IMG/VR virus record: IMGVR_UViG_3300035698_030596
Location: 1 to 23,268 of that record
DNA: 23,268 nt
Source: a virus
Strand: one strand, 5' to 3'
Position 1 is the stretch's first letter. Each line of letters begins with the position of its first letter. The position numbers and the translations under genes were made by a program. The notes beneath the pieces are model-generated. The model was not told the origin of the DNA and searched no databases. It saw only the letters and a list, made by a program, of their open reading frames with translations. Positions 1 to 6,802 of this stretch are shown here, one piece after another.

Positions 1-93
1 ATAAAAAATTATATAAATACATTAAAAATGCAGTCAATGATATAATCGATTATCAAAAAAAGTCAAAAAAGAATATTCAAAAATTTGAAAATT

Positions 94-510
94 TTATAGC
101 TTGAATCTCATGATGAAACTAATCATATGTTCATCATTTTCAATACTCTCTTTAATATCATCAATTGTTTCAATATACTTATTCACTGATCTTTCATTCT
201 CAAATCCCCATAATCTTACTTCAATATCTTCTGGTTCTAATACCAATAATAATCTTTGATAGATATCAAGAATCATAGGAAGAAATTTTGGATCTTTATC
301 ATATAAATTCTCCGCAGTTAAATTAGACATCTCAATAGATATTTTCCATAACCTACCACCTACCACGAATGAGTACCACCTACTACTTTTCATACACCCT
401 GTATACTCATCTTTAACAGCATAACCCTCATCACGCGCAATATTAAGAACCTGTTCAAGTTCCCATTGATCATATTCAACATTCTCATTAAATAATTTTA
501 TATACTTCAT
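94..510 (-). CDS. Unknown phage protein with capsid-targeting-like N-terminus
   Basis: A 138-residue soluble protein that I do not recognise. It begins MKYIKLFNEN, which fits the short N-terminal pattern shared by several unrelated proteins in this window (see findings). The rest is acidic and mixed alpha/beta, with no signal peptide, no membrane segment and no catalytic motif that I can name. Its ATG overlaps the TGA of the upstream TOPRIM gene by four bases (ATGA), so the two are probably translationally coupled and belong to the minus-strand unit that starts with the probable small terminase. If the N-terminal peptide is a packaging tag, this would be an internal head protein; that is inference. 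The gene is real on the evidence of its overlap, its length and its N-terminal motif; function unknown. Confidence 0.75.
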   Translation of the reverse strand: MKYIKLFNENVEYDQWELEQVLNIARDEGYAVKDEYTGCMKSSRWYSFVVGGRLWKISIEMSNLTAENLYDKDPKFLPMILDIYQRLLLVLEPEDIEVRLWGFENERSVNKYIETIDDIKESIENDEHMISFIMRFKL

Positions 511-1100
511 TTAATCTCATCCAAACATTTTTTCAAAAAGACTTTTGCTTCTTCAGGATTTAAATCATTAACATCTTTACCCGTCTCAACACAAAATGAG
601 TAATCACCAACTGTTTGAAGTTTTAAACTATCTTTATTACCATCATTATCATAAATAACAATTTTCTTTTGTGGAATAGTTGCTAACCAAGAACGCATTG
701 AGCTATTTGGATCATTACAAAGTGTTGCAATAGCTGGATAACCTGCTTCATGTATTCGAGCAGCATCAAATACTCCTTCAACAATAAAAACAAAATCATC
801 TGTAAAGTTGGTTGATTCTAAACCCCATACTGCAATTTTAGGACCTTTATCTTCTCTAGTTGCCCAAATATAATATTTAACCATTCGAGGATCAGTAACT
901 TTATTCTGACCTTTTTTAGGATATTTAGGATTATATTTCTGATAACCTACCATTTGTCCCGATAAATTATAAAGGAAGAAAAAAACATCACCATGCTCAT
1001 CATCAATAATGACACGGGTTTTCTTAACATCAACACCTCGTTCTTTGAGATGTTCTATTGTATTAAATTTTTCAAGTATAAATTCAGCATATGAGAACAT
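507..1100 (-). CDS. Stand-alone TOPRIM domain protein (primase-like)
   Basis: A 197-residue protein with a recognisable TOPRIM domain in its second half. A hydrophobic strand runs into the conserved glutamate motif (IVEGVFDAAR, E108 and D112), and about 40 residues later another strand runs into the acidic motif (IVIYDNDGN, D151 and D153). This is the metal-binding core used by DnaG-type primases, topoisomerases and OLD nucleases. The sequence just before it resembles the linker in primases of the DnaG/gp4 type. No zinc finger and no helicase domain are present, so it is either a minimal primase-like nuclease/transferase or part of a split system. The N-terminus MFSYAEFILEKF loosely fits the shared capsid-targeting-like pattern. 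It lies 16 bases after the probable terS and overlaps the next gene by ATGA. TOPRIM assignment good; biochemical role unknown. Confidence 0.75.
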   Translation of the reverse strand: MFSYAEFILEKFNTIEHLKERGVDVKKTRVIIDDEHGDVFFFLYNLSGQMVGYQKYNPKYPKKGQNKVTDPRMVKYYIWATREDKGPKIAVWGLESTNFTDDFVFIVEGVFDAARIHEAGYPAIATLCNDPNSSMRSWLATIPQKKIVIYDNDGNKDSLKLQTVGDYSFCVETGKDVNDLNPEEAKVFLKKCLDEIK

Positions 1101-1116
1101 ATACTATTTATTAAAT

Positions 1117-1746
1117 TTATTTACCAGATTTCTTGTCTAACAAAACAGCTTTATTAATCATATCATTAAGATTTGAATTATCAATAACTTGACCTTCATT
1201 ATCATCACCAGTTGATTCAGTGACAGAAGTTACTACCTCCATTAAATCATTTCTAAAATCTTTATAGAATTTTTCCAAATCTGATTTTTGCGACATAGCA
1301 AATTTTGAATTTTCACGAACTTCTTTAATTGTTTGATTAACAACTTCATGCATACGTGCTGAATTATCACCATTATCAACTTGTCTCATCTGAATAATGA
1401 AATTCTTTCTGGTCATTTTCTGCAAGAAAACTGTTTCCGCATAAACCATCGCATCTTCACGAAGCTTATTCTTTATATAGGGATGTGTTTTTAAATCTGG
1501 AAATTCACCCAAATAAAGGTCGACCAATGATTCTAAAACTTCTAATCCCTTTCTAGAAGCGGAAATAAGGTCTGAATCATAATCATATAATTCAATTTCA
1601 CCCAGATCTGGCAAGTCTTCAATTGTTGCAAGGTGCTGACTTATATCAAAATCTTCAGAACCTGCACCATTATTCTCTTCTTGTATTAAATCGAACTCAT
1701 CAATTAATCTTTTTGCTTCTTTATCTTTCTTTGACTCTTTAGCCAT
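1117..1746 (-). CDS. terS: Probable terminase small subunit (T4 gp16-like)
   Basis: A 209-residue acidic, mainly helical protein encoded divergently from the large terminase. The start MAKESKKDKE at 1746 is preferred to an upstream in-frame ATG at 1833, because the upstream extension overlaps the divergent gene and an AATATATAC promoter box lies between the two starts. An acidic N-terminal part contains a DLPDLGE element reminiscent of the DLPGIDGEE element of T4 gp16. It is followed by long helices (about residues 75-175) that could form the oligomerising coiled-coil core, including a KFYKDFRND segment comparable to KLHKDMKD in gp16. Small terminases recognise the packaging start and regulate the large-subunit ATPase. 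The call rests on this weak resemblance plus the position next to terL, and it remains unconfirmed. Confidence 0.55.
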   Translation of the reverse strand: MAKESKKDKEAKRLIDEFDLIQEENNGAGSEDFDISQHLATIEDLPDLGEIELYDYDSDLISASRKGLEVLESLVDLYLGEFPDLKTHPYIKNKLREDAMVYAETVFLQKMTRKNFIIQMRQVDNGDNSARMHEVVNQTIKEVRENSKFAMSQKSDLEKFYKDFRNDLMEVVTSVTESTGDDNEGQVIDNSNLNDMINKAVLLDKKSGK

Positions 1747-1767
1747 ATGAAAATTATATATTTTGTA

Positions 1768-1778
1768 GTATATATTAA
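1768..1778 (-). promoter_or_regulatory. Phage promoter-like box TTAATATATAC
   Basis: On the minus strand TTAATATATAC lies about 21 bases before the probable terS start. It matches the box found before most transcription units here and is divergent from the box at 1814. Confidence 0.5.
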
Positions 1779-1813
1779 TCTTTTTGTGTGGAATTTTTTC
1801 CACTTTTAAGACA

Positions 1814-1823
1814 AAATATATAC
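1814..1823 (+). promoter_or_regulatory. Phage promoter-like box AAATATATAC
   Basis: This box ends three bases before the ATG of the ribbon-helix-helix gene. As a -10 element it would place the transcript start at or inside the coding region. There is no Shine-Dalgarno sequence. Confidence 0.5.
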
Positions 1824-1826
1824 ACC

Positions 1827-2000
1827 ATGTCAAGAAAACGAGGATTAAACAAAAGCAAAGTCGGATTTTCAGTAGATATTGAGCTAGTTAAAGAACTAGA
1901 TGAGTACTGTGAAGAGAACTATATGAATAAGTCCAAAATTGTTAATGACCTTTTAAAAAGGTTCCTCGAATCAAAAAAAATTAAAGACAATGGCAACTAG
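1827..2000 (+). CDS. Ribbon-helix-helix (Arc/CopG-type) DNA-binding protein
   Basis: A 57-residue basic protein. The start MSRKRGLNKSK is chosen because a promoter-like box sits just upstream and the ribbon-helix-helix fold begins immediately after it; an in-frame ATG at 1788 overlaps the divergent gene. A basic tail leads into a beta strand (KVGFSVDIE, about residues 12-20), then helix 1 (ELVKELDEYCEE) and helix 2 (NKSKIVNDLLKRFLESK), as in the MetJ/Arc/CopG family. These proteins bind DNA as dimers through the paired strands. The gene overlaps the large terminase start by 11 bases and shares its unit, so it may repress the terS/terL divergent promoter or assist packaging-site recognition; both roles are inference. 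The fold is fairly secure. Confidence 0.75.
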   Translation: MSRKRGLNKSKVGFSVDIELVKELDEYCEENYMNKSKIVNDLLKRFLESKKIKDNGN

Positions 2001-4086
2001 ACAAGTAGTGTGGACCACTAAAATGGTGGATGACGCAATAGATAAAATAAACAATGGATTTCTTTTAAAAACACACGATATGCCTTTTTACGAGAAGGTA
2101 ATCGGTTTAAGAAAAGCCAAATTAACAACATCACTTTCAACTGATGAAATCAGTGAGTATATAAAGTGTAAAACAGATATACATTATTTCTCTGAAAATT
2201 ACTGTTATATTAAAGGGGAGAGAGGTGAGCAAATACCCTTAGTTTTAAGGGACTATCAAAAAGAAATTTTAGATAATTTCTTTAATCATAAATTTAACAT
2301 ATTAATGGCATCAAGACAAATTGGGAAAACAATTTGTTCTGCTATTATGATATTACACTTTGTATTATTCAATAATGGTAAAAATGTACTGGTAACAGCG
2401 AATAAATTAGACACAGCGGTTGAAATACTTGACAAAATCCGTGAAATCTATCAGCAACTACCATTCTTTTTACAACAGGGTATTATAAACTGGAATCAAA
2501 AAATGATAGTATTTGAAAATAAAAGCCGTATTAAAGGGTTTGCAACAACAAAAACATCATCAATTGGACAAACGGCTGACTTTTTATACCTTGATGAGTT
2601 TGCATACCTACCTGATAGCATCGCTGAGAAATTTTATAAATCAGTTTTCCCAACAGTTGCTAATATTGAAAACTCAAAGATTATAATAACATCAACTCCA
2701 AACGGATTTAACCTATTTCATAAACTATTAATGGATGCAGAAAAGCCTGAAGGTGAAAAATCAAACTACATAGCTAACCGTGTATATTGGTGGCAAGTAG
2801 ATAAACGACATGTGACTTATATAAGGTTAAATCATGCGGAAATGGAACAGCGCGAAATAAATAAAGAAGAACTGTTTGAATATATTCAAGAAAAATATCC
2901 TAATAATAAATCTGAAATGCACTGGGATGATGATATAAATAAATGGATAATTACAATATTTAATTCAGAAGGATGTGAAGAAGATGAGATCATAAGAGAG
3001 GAATTCAACGGAATTAAATTTCCTATTTTAGGTGAAATAACAACTTGGAAAAAAGAAACTATCAAGGATATTGGTGGTGAAGAAGCTTTTAACCAAGAAT
3101 TTGACCTAAAATTTATAAATGCATCTCGAAGCCTTCTTGAAGAAGGATTAATCGAGGAATTACAAACCAATCAAGATAAATATGAATTCCAACCAATTAA
3201 TGAATTTGATGATAAGTTAAAATTCTCTTATAGAGATTTGAAATGGACAACTAACAAAGATCTTTATGATTCTCCAATGAGGAAAAGCATTAAAGGTATT
3301 ATGTCTGTCGATATATCGGAAGGATTAGGACAAGACCATTCAGTTATTAACATATTTCGATTAATGCCCAAATCTATTAAAGATATTGAGAAAAATCATA
3401 TGAATTTTAAAAATATAACTGATTTTTTTGAACTAAGACAAATTGGAATGTACAGATCAAATGTTGTCTCAGTGCAACAATTATCTGAATTACTTTATAT
3501 GCTAGCATTTGAACATTTCGATTCTGAAAATTTCAAAGTAGTATTAGAATTAAATCAATATGGTAATGAATTACTAGCACATATGCCTGGTCTATTTGAA
3601 GGTAAAAATCAATATGGATCATTTATATTTTTCAGATATAAACACAGAATAGATTCAGAAGATGAAAAAATAGGTTTGAAAGTAACTGGCATTAAAAATC
3701 TTATGATGAAGGATTACCAAGAAAAATTACATAATAGGGATCTTATTATTAATAATAATGATAATATTACCGAAATGACAACATTTATTAAACACACAGC
3801 AGCAAATGGTACAGTAAAATATGCAGCAGATGGAAAATCAAATGATGATATGGTAATGACAGTTGTTAATATGGCTTATACAATGAATAAAAATGTATAT
3901 AAGAACTTTGTGGAAGATTACCATTTTTCATTAGAGGGTAATATCAAAACTATTATTGATAAGCTTCTTAACGAAATTGAATATACAGAAGGGGTTGACT
4001 ATTCTCAGCTATTGAGAATACGTAAAAATAAGTTATCTTATGATCAACAAATGGCAAATGCTAAGAAACAATGGGGAGTTGGTTAA
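1990..4086 (+). CDS. terL: Terminase large subunit (T4 gp17-type ATPase/nuclease)
   Basis: A 698-residue DNA-packaging motor. The ATPase half shows Walker A ASRQIGKT (107-114), Walker B FLYLDEFAY with catalytic E203, and coupling motif III TSTPNG (about 234-239). The K113-to-E203 spacing of 90 residues equals that of T4 gp17 as I recall it. The RNase-H-fold nuclease half shows D441 (SVDISEG), E520 (VVLELN) and D619/D620 (SNDDMVM), the metal-binding triad. It translocates DNA into the prohead at the portal and cuts it at headful. It is longer than gp17 (610 residues): the stretch between motif III and the first nuclease aspartate is about 90 residues longer (about 260-370, rich in W, D and E), and the N-terminus before Walker A is about 50 shorter. 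Its TAA shares bases with the convergent clpS stop. Confidence 0.97.
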   Translation: MATRQVVWTTKMVDDAIDKINNGFLLKTHDMPFYEKVIGLRKAKLTTSLSTDEISEYIKCKTDIHYFSENYCYIKGERGEQIPLVLRDYQKEILDNFFNHKFNILMASRQIGKTICSAIMILHFVLFNNGKNVLVTANKLDTAVEILDKIREIYQQLPFFLQQGIINWNQKMIVFENKSRIKGFATTKTSSIGQTADFLYLDEFAYLPDSIAEKFYKSVFPTVANIENSKIIITSTPNGFNLFHKLLMDAEKPEGEKSNYIANRVYWWQVDKRHVTYIRLNHAEMEQREINKEELFEYIQEKYPNNKSEMHWDDDINKWIITIFNSEGCEEDEIIREEFNGIKFPILGEITTWKKETIKDIGGEEAFNQEFDLKFINASRSLLEEGLIEELQTNQDKYEFQPINEFDDKLKFSYRDLKWTTNKDLYDSPMRKSIKGIMSVDISEGLGQDHSVINIFRLMPKSIKDIEKNHMNFKNITDFFELRQIGMYRSNVVSVQQLSELLYMLAFEHFDSENFKVVLELNQYGNELLAHMPGLFEGKNQYGSFIFFRYKHRIDSEDEKIGLKVTGIKNLMMKDYQEKLHNRDLIINNNDNITEMTTFIKHTAANGTVKYAADGKSNDDMVMTVVNMAYTMNKNVYKNFVEDYHFSLEGNIKTIIDKLLNEIEYTEGVDYSQLLRIRKNKLSYDQQMANAKKQWGVG

Positions 4087-4364
4087 CTAACTTCAACGGT
4101 AACTAATAGGCCCGCATTTTCAAGTTTTTCTTTCATATCATTTAATGTATCAAGATCACCATATTTAACATCACATTCCCCTTTGAAATGTACAATATGT
4201 GCACATTGACTAGCTTGTTCAAATTGGTGTCGACAGACTTCCATTAAACATTTTATTACCCAATCAAAGGTATTGAAATCATCATTATGCATAATTAATT
4301 TATAAGGCTGTGACCTAATGGTTTTAGCTTGTGATTTTTTTTGTTTTCTAGTTATTGTTCCCAT
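4083..4364 (-). CDS. clpS: ClpS, ATP-dependent Clp protease adaptor
   Basis: A 93-residue protein that is recognisably ClpS. After a basic, flexible N-terminal tail (1-20) come strand YKLIMHNDDFNTFDW with the N-degron-binding N27, D28 and D29, helix VIKCLMEVCRH, the QASQCAHIVHFKGEC segment carrying the conserved histidine H59, and the C-terminal VKYGDLDTLNDMKEKLENAG part. The NDDxNTFD pattern and the CxHxxxQAxQCA stretch match the Bacteroidota version rather than the proteobacterial NDDYTPME version. ClpS hands proteins with N-terminal bulky hydrophobic residues to ClpAP or ClpCP. The long basic tail could reach the Clp ATPase. It follows the HAD gene by three bases and its stop overlaps the terminase stop. 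Host-derived in origin and probably used to redirect host proteolysis (inference). Confidence 0.93.
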   Translation of the reverse strand: MGTITRKQKKSQAKTIRSQPYKLIMHNDDFNTFDWVIKCLMEVCRHQFEQASQCAHIVHFKGECDVKYGDLDTLNDMKEKLENAGLLVTVEVS

Positions 4365-4367
4365 ATT

Positions 4368-4892
4368 CTATTTATTATTTACCACAATCTGTGTTTTGTT
4401 CGATTTAGTAACATCTATTATATTAATTTGTGTGCTCTGAGTTGGTGCCCATTTATTTTCCCACTCAACTAAATTTGAATGGTGATCATCATAAATAGTA
4501 AAAACCTCAGGCTTATGCTCATTTATTAGGTTTGTGAATAACCTTGTCTTAAATCTAAAGGTATTAGAATTTGGATTTAATTCTATTTGATCAAATTTTA
4601 AGCCATGAAAATCTAATATTTTATTAACTTCGTTAGTTAATTTCACCAATCTACCAGTTGCTAGAACAGTCAATGTTTCAGAATCATTAATAGACTTTAG
4701 ATATTTATTATAAACATACATATTAAGAGGTATATAAAATACATCCAAATCAAGTGATTCTGATTTAGATGCCCAGCCATTATAGGGCCAAACAATTCCT
4801 TTCGCCTTTTCCCATATTTCCTTTCCTTCATAAAAGTCAGGAGTATAGACTAAGGTCCCATCAAAATCAAATATGTCTACTCTTTTATACAT
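4368..4892 (-). CDS. HAD-superfamily phosphatase-like protein (Swiss-army-knife RNA repair-like)
   Basis: A 174-residue HAD-fold protein. The start MYKRVDIFDFDGT at 4892 puts HAD motif I in the usual position and lies four bases after a promoter-like box; longer upstream starts overlap the divergent gene's promoter. Motif I is FDFDGT (D9, D11), motif II is LATGR (T79-R81), a TFRFK segment (111-115) supplies a possible motif III lysine, and motif IV is TIYDDHHSN (D135, D136). The TFKFK-type segment followed by an acidic motif and a histidine recalls the HAD_SAK_1 family (HAD domain of Swiss-army-knife RNA-repair-like proteins). The substrate is unknown; such enzymes may act on nucleic-acid phosphate ends. 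It is co-directional with clpS, three bases apart. HAD fold secure, subfamily moderate. Confidence 0.8.
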   Translation of the reverse strand: MYKRVDIFDFDGTLVYTPDFYEGKEIWEKAKGIVWPYNGWASKSESLDLDVFYIPLNMYVYNKYLKSINDSETLTVLATGRLVKLTNEVNKILDFHGLKFDQIELNPNSNTFRFKTRLFTNLINEHKPEVFTIYDDHHSNLVEWENKWAPTQSTQINIIDVTKSNKTQIVVNNK

Positions 4893-4896
4893 GATA

Positions 4897-4906
4897 ATAT
4901 ATATTA
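4897..4906 (-). promoter_or_regulatory. Phage promoter-like box TAATATATAT
   Basis: On the minus strand CTAATATATATT lies four bases before the HAD gene start. It fits the recurrent box, though the final base is T rather than C or G. Confidence 0.4.
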
Positions 4907-4927
4907 GTGCCGAGAACGACACAATAC

Positions 4928-4936
4928 GATATATAC
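4928..4936 (+). promoter_or_regulatory. Phage promoter-like box GATATATAC
   Basis: This box lies 32 bases upstream of the coiled-coil membrane gene at 4969. Together with the minus-strand box at 4897 it makes a compact divergent promoter region. Confidence 0.5.
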
Positions 4937-4968
4937 AAAAGTAAGCATTTTTTAAAAAAATAACAACT

Positions 4969-5406
4969 ATGGGAGAAATTATAGCCGCAATATTAAAAAA
5001 ACTTGATGCAAAATCATTAATTATAATTGGACTTTTGGTGATATCCTGTGTGTTCATAGGACTTTGGGTTTTTAGTGATAACGGCTCTGCTGAAGAAAAT
5101 TCAAGACTTAAGAAAGAAAATATAGAACTTGAAGCAGATAAGAAAAGAATTCAAAAAGCTTTTGACAAAACTATGAAGCTATATGAAAAAGATTCCATTG
5201 CATTAGAAAAACAAATACTAGAATTTTCAATGTTAGAAATTGAACTTGAAAAGGAAAAAAGAGAATCTGAAGAATCTAAGAGAAAACTAAGAGAACAAAA
5301 GCTCCAATACGAATTGAGTAAGAAGAAGATTGAAGATATGAAAGAAGAGACTGTTAGAAAAGAAGGCAACTCATTATTAAAATCCGTAAAAGAAAAAGGA
5401 AAATGA
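4969..5406 (+). CDS. Inner-membrane coiled-coil protein, i-spanin-like
   Basis: A 145-residue protein with one N-terminal transmembrane helix (about 16-35, SLIIIGLLVISCVFIGLW) followed by a long, highly charged coiled coil (about 41-140) and no enzyme motif. This is the layout of Rz-type inner-membrane spanins: short cytoplasmic tail, one helix, periplasmic coiled coil. The next gene starts inside its stop codon (ATGA at 5403-5406) and encodes a secreted coiled-coil protein, which fits a two-component spanin pair acting in the last step of host lysis. No holin or endolysin is recognisable next to it, so the lysis role is inference; a structural or membrane-scaffold role is possible. Confidence is high for the gene and topology and low for the function. 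Confidence 0.45.
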   Translation: MGEIIAAILKKLDAKSLIIIGLLVISCVFIGLWVFSDNGSAEENSRLKKENIELEADKKRIQKAFDKTMKLYEKDSIALEKQILEFSMLEIELEKEKRESEESKRKLREQKLQYELSKKKIEDMKEETVRKEGNSLLKSVKEKGK

Positions 5407-6047
5407 AAAAAATCTTATTAAGTATATTATTATCAATACCATTAATGTCATTCGGACAAGCATTAGAGCCTAATGAATTTATCGGTGTTCCATTTGCCGT
5501 TACGATAGAACAACCTGTAGAACAACCAGTTAATGTTATCATTTTGGAATTTACAGAGGATATGATAAGACCACATATTGAAGATACTATTAAACAAGAA
5601 GATTTACCAATGTTCCTAACATCTTCAAAAGGAGATACAATTGGTATCATATTAACCGTTGAACAAGTACAAAACTTAGATCATAAAGCGGAAATAGGAG
5701 GACTATTAGAAAAAGCTTTAATAGAATGTGATCAACTTGATGCATTTTATATACAAGTAATCAGCGGACTTGAAAACCAAGTTATCATCTACGAAAAAGA
5801 GATAAAAAATTTAACTAACCAAGAATCGCAACGATCAGCAATGATTAAGCAATTACAAACAGGGTTAGCACAAAAACAAAGCGAGTTAGATATAAGTGAT
5901 GATCAATTATTCAACCTTGAAATCATTGTATCGAATCTTGAAAAAGACCTTAAAAAGCAAAAAGTAAAAACTATAGCAGGATCAGTAACAGGAGGAATAA
6001 TCGGTGCTATTGGTGTTGCAGTAGGTATTTTCTTCGGAACTAGGTAA
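5403..6047 (+). CDS. Secreted coiled-coil protein with C-terminal membrane segment, possible spanin partner
   Basis: A 214-residue protein with a clear Sec signal peptide (residues 1-18, ending LMSFG, with glutamine next). A glutamine after the cleavage site is typical of Bacteroidota exported proteins. The mature part has a beta-rich region (about 25-105), a coiled coil (about 115-188) and a glycine-rich hydrophobic C-terminus (about 190-212) with glycine-zipper spacing. There is no lipobox cysteine, so it is not a classical o-spanin lipoprotein; the C-terminal segment could anchor it to a membrane instead. Translation is coupled to the upstream i-spanin-like gene by ATGA. Together they could bridge the periplasm during lysis, or form an envelope-associated complex. 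The signal peptide is secure; the function is speculative. Confidence 0.45.
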   Translation: MKKILLSILLSIPLMSFGQALEPNEFIGVPFAVTIEQPVEQPVNVIILEFTEDMIRPHIEDTIKQEDLPMFLTSSKGDTIGIILTVEQVQNLDHKAEIGGLLEKALIECDQLDAFYIQVISGLENQVIIYEKEIKNLTNQESQRSAMIKQLQTGLAQKQSELDISDDQLFNLEIIVSNLEKDLKKQKVKTIAGSVTGGIIGAIGVAVGIFFGTR

Positions 6048-6066
6048 AAAATCGATTTCAGAAAGG

Positions 6067-6075
6067 AATATATAC
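6067..6075 (+). promoter_or_regulatory. Phage promoter-like box AATATATAC
   Basis: A perfect AATATATAC 25 bases upstream of the Q/A/P-repeat gene at 6101. Confidence 0.5.
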
Positions 6076-6100
6076 CTTATAAAAATATTATTTACAAAAT

Positions 6101-6736
6101 ATGAAACATATTAGAAAATTTGAAAGTCACAGAGAATATCGTCAGAAGTACGATCTTATCCAAGAACTTGTAATGCAAAAAGGGAATGACTGGACTGTTA
6201 AAGCTAATATAGATATCCCACAGTCACTTATTAACGCATACGTTAAAAAGACAAAAGAAACTACTGGAAAGGATTTGAGAAAATTCTTTGGAGATGCTGA
6301 AATTGCACAGGATATGGTAAAATTTGTTACCACTAATTTCATGGATGTTGATAATATTCATGGTGGTGCATTAACAGGAGATGAAGAAACAAGCCCACAA
6401 CTAGATGCAACAGCTCCACAAGCACAGACACAAATGGAACCAGGTATGCAGGCTCAGCCACAAATGCAGGCTCAACCAGGTATGCAGGCTCAGCCACAAA
6501 TGCAGGCTCAGCCACAAATGCAGGCTCAGCCACAAATGCAGGCTCAGCCAGGACAGGCTCAACCACAAGTACAACCACAAGCGCAAGCACAAGGAGGTAT
6601 GATGCAAGGACAACCACAAGCTCAACCACAAGTACAGGTTCAAGCTCAAGCTCAAGCACAAGATTTTGAAGATATTGAAGATGAAGAAGAACTTGATTTA
6701 TCAGATGATGAAAACACAGAAGAGCTTCCACTTTAA
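6101..6736 (+). CDS. Q/A/P-repeat protein with capsid-targeting-like N-terminus
   Basis: A 211-residue protein in three parts. Residues 1-90 are a folded-looking helical domain that begins MKHIRKFESH, the clearest example of the shared N-terminal pattern. Residues about 105-185 are low complexity, built on MQAQPQ units and ending in looser QAQPQ repeats. The last 25 residues are strongly acidic (DFEDIEDEEEL and similar). There is no membrane segment or enzyme motif. A flexible Q/A/P linker with an acidic tail would suit an internal head, scaffold-like or tail-associated protein, but I do not recognise the family. It forms a single-gene unit between its own promoter-like box and a strong terminator. 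Gene certain, function unknown. Confidence 0.8.
   Translation: MKHIRKFESHREYRQKYDLIQELVMQKGNDWTVKANIDIPQSLINAYVKKTKETTGKDLRKFFGDAEIAQDMVKFVTTNFMDVDNIHGGALTGDEETSPQLDATAPQAQTQMEPGMQAQPQMQAQPGMQAQPQMQAQPQMQAQPQMQAQPGQAQPQVQPQAQAQGGMMQGQPQAQPQVQVQAQAQAQDFEDIEDEEELDLSDDENTEELPL
6446..6553 (+). repeat. Six 18-bp tandem repeats inside a coding gene
   Basis: Six head-to-tail 18-base units (ATGCAGGCTCAGCCACAA and near-identical forms) start at 6446, 6464, 6482, 6500, 6518 and 6536. Units differ mainly in the last codon (CAA, GGT or GGA) and one synonymous CAG/CAA change. The period is a multiple of three, so gain or loss of units keeps the MQAQPQ reading frame. Such near-identical repeats are prone to slippage, so copy number may vary between isolates. 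Confidence 0.97.
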
Positions 6737-6762
6737 ATAATTAAACATAACAAAAATGAAAA

Positions 6763-6790
6763 ACAGGACTAAATTAGTCCTGTTTTTTTT
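6763..6790 (+). terminator. Rho-independent terminator
   Basis: A nine-base perfect stem (ACAGGACTA / TAGTCCTGT) with a three-base loop (AAT) is followed by an uninterrupted run of eight T. It ends the Q/A/P-repeat gene unit and comes just before the promoter-like box of the next gene. Confidence 0.93.
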
Positions 6791-6791
6791 A

Positions 6792-6801
6792 TATATAAAT
6801 A
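6792..6801 (+). promoter_or_regulatory. Promoter-like box TATATAAATA
   Basis: Contains TATAAATA, identical to the T4 late-promoter -10 consensus. It begins right after the terminator T-run and ends one base before the ATG at 6803, so the transcript would start at or within the start codon if this box is a -10. Confidence 0.5.
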
Positions 6802-6802
6802 C

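Noticed and set aside
1-93. Plus-strand TATAAATA at 13-20 followed by an ATG
   Set aside because: The frame after it stops within five codons; nothing else is visible in this AT-rich stretch.
1747-1833. Longer N-terminus (start at 1833) for the probable small terminase
   Set aside because: It would overlap the divergent RHH gene and its promoter box, and the added residues look non-coding.
6446-6553. Repeat array considered as a CRISPR-like array
   Set aside because: Units are directly adjacent with no spacers, keep a reading frame and lie inside a gene.
6339-6731. Antisense and out-of-frame open frames with Leu/Val- or Cys/His-repeat products over the Q/A/P region
   Set aside because: They arise only from reading the 18-bp repeat in other frames; the plus-strand frame has a start, a tag motif and a terminator.
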